A DNA stretch of 64,000 nucleotides from Clostridiales bacterium (GTDB lineage Bacteria; Bacillota; Clostridia; Lachnospirales; Lachnospiraceae), in contig JAJQAC010000015.1 of NCBI GenBank assembly GCA_021204025.1, positions 32,472 to 96,471 on the forward strand, read 5' to 3'. A model generated the notes under the pieces. The model saw only the letters and a program-made list of their open reading frames with translations. It was not told where the DNA came from and did not search any database. The position numbers and the translations under genes are program-made. Shown in pieces: positions 60,015-64,000 of the stretch. Each line of letters begins with the position of its first letter. Position 1 is the first letter of the stretch.

Positions 60015-60346
60015 TGAAAAACTACGAGGTAAAGATTACCCCATATGCACTCGAACAAATGGCGGAAATCCGCGACTATATCGTATACCAGCTCCAGAAT
60101 CCTGACGCTGCCCGTAATCTGATTGAGACTATACAGGCGGAAGTGATGAAGCTGAATCAGATGCCAGACAGGTTCAGACCGGTTGACGAGGAACCCTGGG
60201 GGAACCGTGGTGTGCGGAAACTGTTGATAAAAAACTTCTATGCCTATTACTGGATTGAAGAAGAGGCGGCGGTTGTCCATGTGACGGCGGTAACTTATGC
60301 CATGAGAAACCAGAAAAATGTCCTAAAGGAAATGGATGAGCAGTAA
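60014..60346 (+). CDS. RelE/ParE family toxin
   Basis: A 110-residue protein of the RelE/ParE fold: EVKITPYALEQMAEIRDYIV, then PDAARNLIETIQAEV, PWGNRGVRKLLIKNFYAYYW and VVHVTAVTYAMRNQKNVL. The pattern is typical of ParE/RelE toxins; which activity it has (gyrase inhibition or mRNA cleavage) is not decidable by eye. It is translationally coupled to the antitoxin, and a terminator follows. Confidence 0.92.
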   Translation: MKNYEVKITPYALEQMAEIRDYIVYQLQNPDAARNLIETIQAEVMKLNQMPDRFRPVDEEPWGNRGVRKLLIKNFYAYYWIEEEAAVVHVTAVTYAMRNQKNVLKEMDEQ

Positions 60347-60361
60347 GCACAGGAATGATCG

Positions 60362-60388
60362 AAGCATCTCAGGAAGGGGTGCTTTTTT
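60362..60388 (+). terminator. Terminator of the RelBE-type operon
   Basis: AAGCATCTC and GGGGTGCTT pair (with G-U pairs) around AGGAA, and six T residues follow. Confidence 0.78.
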
Positions 60389-60571
60389 CGTGTGCAAAAA
60401 TCGAAAGGAGGAGCAGACTATTTTTACTGTGACATAATCAATTCTTTTTTGGAAAATTATTTATTCAAAAAAAGAAAAAGTGAGTGAAAAAAACGCAAGA
60501 CATGTTATAATAAAAAAATAAAGATGGTGTTGAAACAGCATCATAACAGGCGAATTTAGGGGACCGTAAGG

Positions 60572-61828
60572 ATGAAGGAAGAATGGTATACCGAAGTAAA
60601 AAAATATGCCAATGACATAGAAACGGCAACAGGCATTTTGGTAAATATCATAGCTATTATTGGATGGATTTACAGCAAGATAATAGGCCGCGAATTGCCT
60701 CGGTTGCTCTTTGGTATATTTATAATTATGTCAGGGATATCCATATCCGTAATTGTGCTAAAATATTTGTCATCTCGAAAAAAATTACATAAATCGAAAG
60801 AGCGAAGATTGAGTCGTTTGGCTAAAGAGTATGACACATGTAAGATTCTGCAAGGAAAATGTTATGAGCGGGAAAGAGAAAAGGTATGGCAAAAATATCG
60901 AGAGAAGGAAACTCAAATTTTTCGTAAAAAGTTTTTTGCGTTGATTGTGGATGTGTTTTTAACGATTGTGTTAATCGTGTCGAATCCTCAAAACGCGCAG
61001 GCTTTTTATGGAACCATGCGCACACTAATGGAAGAGGATTCTGTTCAGAAAACAGATATTGTTGATGAACTACAGGACGAAATGATTGAGGAGGAGAATG
61101 ATGCAACAGAAAGTAATAGTGAAGAAGAAAGCAATATTACGAGGCCTTTGAAGCCTTCTGGTTATCAATTTGTTCTGGAGAAGCCTGATGTAAAATTACA
61201 GATAAGTCCGGAGATTGAGAAAGAGGTGTTCTTTTTAGATGAAGAGAATACAATCAGGATGAGATCCTATGAGGAAGGTTGGATATCCGGCAACGGACGT
61301 AAGGGCGTAGACTATAGAACGGTCAGGGATGAAAAAGGAAACAGTTATTACACATTTACGGACCAGGAAACCTTATTTATACAGAAAATTTCCGATTCCC
61401 AATATGAGGATGATTATTTTGATTGGATAAAACACGCTCCTACATCTACAGAACTGCAAAATTATATGAAAGGGTTTGAGCATTTAAATGAAATCGTAAA
61501 GAATGGGGCGCAGGGATGTTGGGAATTGTGGTGGCACCTTGCAAATGACAACCAGAGGTTTGCACAGGAATACTCAATTCAAACAGACAACGACCAAACG
61601 ATCGTCTACTATTATGCCATGAGTATTTATTGCTGTATGGAGGCACTGACTTATGAGATTTCAAAAAAAGATTATGAAATGATTTTTCATTATATGGTAA
61701 TGCGTTATCACGACCTTTTTAGTGAAGAGACAAAAGTGGCTCAAATATATAAGAACCGGTCGGAAGAATTGTATCAGTATTTCGTTTCTTATGATCATAA
61801 ACTATCAAATTCGAAAAATGACAGGTGA
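60572..61828 (+). CDS. Membrane protein paired with an XRE regulator
   Basis: A 418-residue protein with three predicted helices in the first 150 residues: ATGILVNIIAIIGWIYSKII, LLFGIFIIMSGISISVIVLK and FFALIVDVFLTIVLIVSN. An acidic linker follows (DELQDEMIEEENDATES), then a large soluble part from about 190 that contains ISPEIEKEVFFLDEE and CWELWWHLANDNQRF. The domain is not recognised. A regulator gene follows 13 bases later, so the two probably form one unit. Confidence 0.6.
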   Translation: MKEEWYTEVKKYANDIETATGILVNIIAIIGWIYSKIIGRELPRLLFGIFIIMSGISISVIVLKYLSSRKKLHKSKERRLSRLAKEYDTCKILQGKCYEREREKVWQKYREKETQIFRKKFFALIVDVFLTIVLIVSNPQNAQAFYGTMRTLMEEDSVQKTDIVDELQDEMIEEENDATESNSEEESNITRPLKPSGYQFVLEKPDVKLQISPEIEKEVFFLDEENTIRMRSYEEGWISGNGRKGVDYRTVRDEKGNSYYTFTDQETLFIQKISDSQYEDDYFDWIKHAPTSTELQNYMKGFEHLNEIVKNGAQGCWELWWHLANDNQRFAQEYSIQTDNDQTIVYYYAMSIYCCMEALTYEISKKDYEMIFHYMVMRYHDLFSEETKVAQIYKNRSEELYQYFVSYDHKLSNSKNDR

Positions 61829-61841
61829 GGAGGTGCAGTAA

Positions 61842-62945
61842 ATGACGAATCATGAGGAGTACGAACAATTTGCGAATGAATATTGTCAGAAAGTATTAGA
61901 AAAAATTAAGAGAGTCATGGAGAAGTCAAACATATCGCAGGGCATGCTCGCCTCAAAAAGCGGACTGAGTCAATCGACAGTGTCAAAATTTCTGGCCGGG
62001 GATACAAGGGTTTCATTGATTCATGTTGCGAAGATATGCAAGGCACTGGAAATTGATCCAGGAGAGATTCTTTCGTTTCGTGAGCCGATGAAAACTTCTG
62101 AGGAAAGTATGAATATATGGGGAGATGATAAGGAGACGATGTTAATACGCAGGCCGTCCCACCCTGCTTACAGGGGGTACTTGCGTGAATTTAATGTGTA
62201 CTTTAATTCCACAATTTCATCAGAAGATAAAATCTTACAGGGAAAATTGATATTTCAGGCATCAGAAAATGGAAAATGTTGTGTTGCGAAGCTGATGCTG
62301 GATACAGGAAAAAGAAAAGGAGATGGAACCCCTGTAGAAAAAAAATATGAGGGTGAAATGTTGATTTCGCTGTCGATGTCCGCATGCTATTGTATTTTAC
62401 AGGAGAAAAATATCGGTGAAATTTGCTTTTTTTCCTTTAGCCATATTTTCCTTTTTAATGAAGATCTGGGATGTCGACTTGCTTGCGCGACCACAGTCTC
62501 TTCTGGTGGAAATAAGCGTCCGACCATGCATCGCCTTTTGCTTAGTCGTCAGGAACTGGATGTTGATAACGTGAATGGGGATGACTTTAGAATGGTGAGA
62601 GGGCAACTTATGCTGAATAGTTCTGATATATTGATAGAAGCAGGTGAATATAGGAAACTGAAAGAAGCAGAGGAAGAATTGCCTGATAGAGAGGGGGTAC
62701 ATGAGTTGTTAGATGATTTTGAACAATGTTGTGATTCACTGGAAGTTTATCGTATCGAAGAGTCAAAGTTGCGAAAGGCATCATGTACTATGGAAGACAA
62801 GGTTAAAGTCATATCTCTTTTAAGATCGAGTTCGCTGAATAATAAATATAATAAAATTAGTACGAAAGCGGATGAGTATATGTATTCGTATTTAGAAAAT
62901 AAATATTTTACAAAAAGAAAGAAAGAAAAAGAATTGGAAGATTAA
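61842..62945 (+). CDS. XRE regulator with a long uncharacterised C-terminal domain
   Basis: A 367-residue protein. The N-terminal HTH reads NISQGMLASKSGLSQSTVSK and FLAGDTRVSLIHVAKICKAL (residues 32-71). The C-terminal ~290 residues are not recognised: a beta-rich middle (YLREFNVYFNSTISSEDKIL, GKLIFQASENGKCCVAKLML) and a helical charged end. The gene has GGAGGTG before the ATG and lies directly downstream of the membrane protein. Large C-terminal sensor domains on XRE proteins are often seen in defence and mobile-element regulators; no such function is shown here. Confidence 0.72.
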   Translation: MTNHEEYEQFANEYCQKVLEKIKRVMEKSNISQGMLASKSGLSQSTVSKFLAGDTRVSLIHVAKICKALEIDPGEILSFREPMKTSEESMNIWGDDKETMLIRRPSHPAYRGYLREFNVYFNSTISSEDKILQGKLIFQASENGKCCVAKLMLDTGKRKGDGTPVEKKYEGEMLISLSMSACYCILQEKNIGEICFFSFSHIFLFNEDLGCRLACATTVSSGGNKRPTMHRLLLSRQELDVDNVNGDDFRMVRGQLMLNSSDILIEAGEYRKLKEAEEELPDREGVHELLDDFEQCCDSLEVYRIEESKLRKASCTMEDKVKVISLLRSSSLNNKYNKISTKADEYMYSYLENKYFTKRKKEKELED

Positions 62946-63092
62946 AATTCTTTCCAGCTTATAGATCGCTGTGCTCCTGGTCAGTGCCTGGTATTGCTCG
63001 ACGGGTGATTTTACGTTTACTTTTTCTGATTGTGTGTGGAGAAGATATCTTACTTTTTTACACAATATTTTTGATTATTTCGCCCGATTTTC

Positions 63093-63121
63093 TTGACTTT
63101 ATCGTTCGATTTGTTTATGCT
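63093..63121 (+). promoter_or_regulatory. Promoter of the VapBC-type operon
   Basis: TTGACT at 63093-63098, a 17-base spacer and TATGCT at 63116-63121, about 30 bases before the antitoxin ATG. Confidence 0.72.
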
Positions 63122-63152
63122 GTAATCAGAAAATATGCGGGGAGGTAATCCT

Positions 63153-63368
63153 ATGATTGTTACAGCAACTGAATTCAAGATGAATCTTGGTAAGTACCTG
63201 ATTCTTGCGGAGACGGAGGATATTTTCATTTCGAGGAATGGTAAAGTAAGTGTTAAACTTGTAAATAATAATCAGGATCGTGTGCAAGCAATGCAGTCCC
63301 TCTTTGGCTGCATTCCGTCAGATATTACGTCTGAGGAAGCGCGGGAAGAAAGGCTTAACAGAATATGA
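63153..63368 (+). CDS. Phd/YefM-type antitoxin
   Basis: A protein of about 71 residues: MIVTATEFKMNLGKYLILAE then DIFISRNGKVSVKLVNN, the Phd/YefM DNA-binding fold, followed by a short toxin-binding tail. The ATG at 63153 has GGGGAGG 7 bases upstream; the upstream ATG overlaps that site. It overlaps the toxin gene by 4 bases. Confidence 0.9.
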   Translation: MIVTATEFKMNLGKYLILAETEDIFISRNGKVSVKLVNNNQDRVQAMQSLFGCIPSDITSEEAREERLNRI

Positions 63369-63775
63369 ACATTATTGTCGACACCTGCGTGATCATTGAC
63401 GCACTGCAGCAACGGGAACCGTTTGCAGGAGATTCACAGGCGCTTTGCCTTGCTGTTGCAAAAGGTAAGGTGTCCGGTTTTATTCCCGCTAAATCTGTGG
63501 CTGATATTTATTATATCATGCACCGCAGCCTGCATAGTGATATACAGACCCGGAATCTCCTGAAAAAGTTGTTTTTGTCTTTTGGTATCCTTGACACGAC
63601 AGCTCTGGAATGCAGGAATGCACTCACATCTCCTGTTTCAGATTTTGAGGATGCGATACTTGCAGAATCTGCATATCGAAATGGCGTTGAGTATATCGTT
63701 ACAAGAAACGTAAAAGATTTCTCAAGGTCTGTCGTACCGGTCATCACTCCGGCTGAATTTATGAAAAAGATATGA
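63365..63775 (+). CDS. PIN-domain toxin (VapC type)
   Basis: A 136-residue PIN protein. Acidic residues of the active site are seen in NIIVDTCVIIDALQQREPF (first Asp), SVADIYYIMHR, and DFEDAILAESAYRNGVEYIV (the second acidic cluster), with TRNVKDFSRS the usual C-terminal motif. VapC toxins cut RNA. Translational overlap with the antitoxin (ATGA) is typical. Confidence 0.92.
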   Translation: MNIIVDTCVIIDALQQREPFAGDSQALCLAVAKGKVSGFIPAKSVADIYYIMHRSLHSDIQTRNLLKKLFLSFGILDTTALECRNALTSPVSDFEDAILAESAYRNGVEYIVTRNVKDFSRSVVPVITPAEFMKKI

Positions 63776-63915
63776 AGCCAGCATGAATTTTTGTGTGTTA
63801 TCATGAGAACATCAGAGGGAGAACAGGATTTCTGATGAATGATTGGAGGAAGATTTATTTAAAGGTCTGGAGAGTTCAAAGATGAAATCTTTTAAGATCG
63901 AACGAGTTTAAAAAT

Positions 63916-63941
63916 ACAGATTGACATTCCAGCCAATCTGT
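63916..63941 (+). terminator. Possible terminator after the VapBC-type operon
   Basis: ACAGATTG and CAATCTGT form an 8-bp stem around a 10-base loop, followed by GTTTTAATC. It lies about 140 bases after the toxin stop; the region between shows no gene. Confidence 0.5.
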
Positions 63942-64000
63942 GTTTTAATCCCGTTTTCGACACTTTAAGATTAGAAAAGAGGTGCAATCCCTTATAAATA

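Noticed and set aside
1..64000. CRISPR array or cas genes
   Set aside because: No regularly spaced direct repeats with unique spacers, and no Cas motifs were found; the repeats seen are palindromic and unevenly spaced.

Overview
The window looks like a chromosomal segment of a Gram-positive, spore-forming gut-type Clostridium relative, most likely Lachnospiraceae. The support is a SigG sporulation sigma factor, consensus sigma-A promoters, strong AGGAGG ribosome sites, a Leloir/PfkB/AGCS/BCCT metabolic repertoire, and a GC-rich core cut by AT-rich islands. The species assignment is inference.

Region 1 (1-17.8 kb) is ordinary core: the 5' part of malQ, an ABC-F ATPase, tRNA-Arg(ACG), sigG, a DMT exporter, a dicarboxylate/amino-acid symporter, a MATE pump with a cytidylate-kinase-like gene, a two-component system followed by a small alarmone synthetase, a PfkB sugar kinase, a DUF554 protein, a BCCT transporter and a secreted metallo-beta-lactamase-fold protein. 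Its intergenic spaces carry multicopy hairpin elements. Two of these families show compensatory base changes between copies.

Region 2 (17.9-20.1 kb) is an AT-rich cassette of an XRE regulator, an OLD/AAA ATPase and a TOPRIM nuclease. It resembles PARIS/OLD defence and reads into the antisense of a phospholipase C gene. Region 3 (20.1-24.1 kb) returns to core genes: zinc-dependent phospholipase C, AGCS symporter and L-serine dehydratase.

Region 4 (24.2-35.4 kb) is the most unusual part. A decayed IS1182-type element flanked by 13-bp direct repeats sits upstream of a class-III-cyclase-like gene (broken by an in-frame stop) and a GHKL ATPase. Convergent to them is a tight five-gene operon: XRE regulator, NurA-like nuclease, HerA-like ATPase, a second GHKL ATPase and a cobalamin-type radical SAM protein. 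NurA/HerA DNA processing combined with GHKL and radical SAM chemistry is proposed here as a candidate undescribed defence or DNA-maintenance system.

Region 5 (35.6-52.6 kb) is a cell-surface polysaccharide locus: a secreted cell-wall-binding repeat protein, a truncated glycosyltransferase, rfbABDC for dTDP-L-rhamnose, then rhamnosyltransferase, LicD, a TagD-like cytidylyltransferase, an acetyltransferase, several glycosyltransferases, a Wzy-like polymerase and a Wzx flippase. Poly-G tracts at the 3' ends of two genes suggest slipped-strand variation. Region 6 (52.7-64 kb) is an accessory tail: a HEPN-motif protein, a zinc-ribbon remnant, a membrane/GAF-like/PPC-repeat gene set, a HAD phosphatase, a RelBE-type and a VapBC-type toxin-antitoxin pair, and a membrane protein paired with an XRE regulator.
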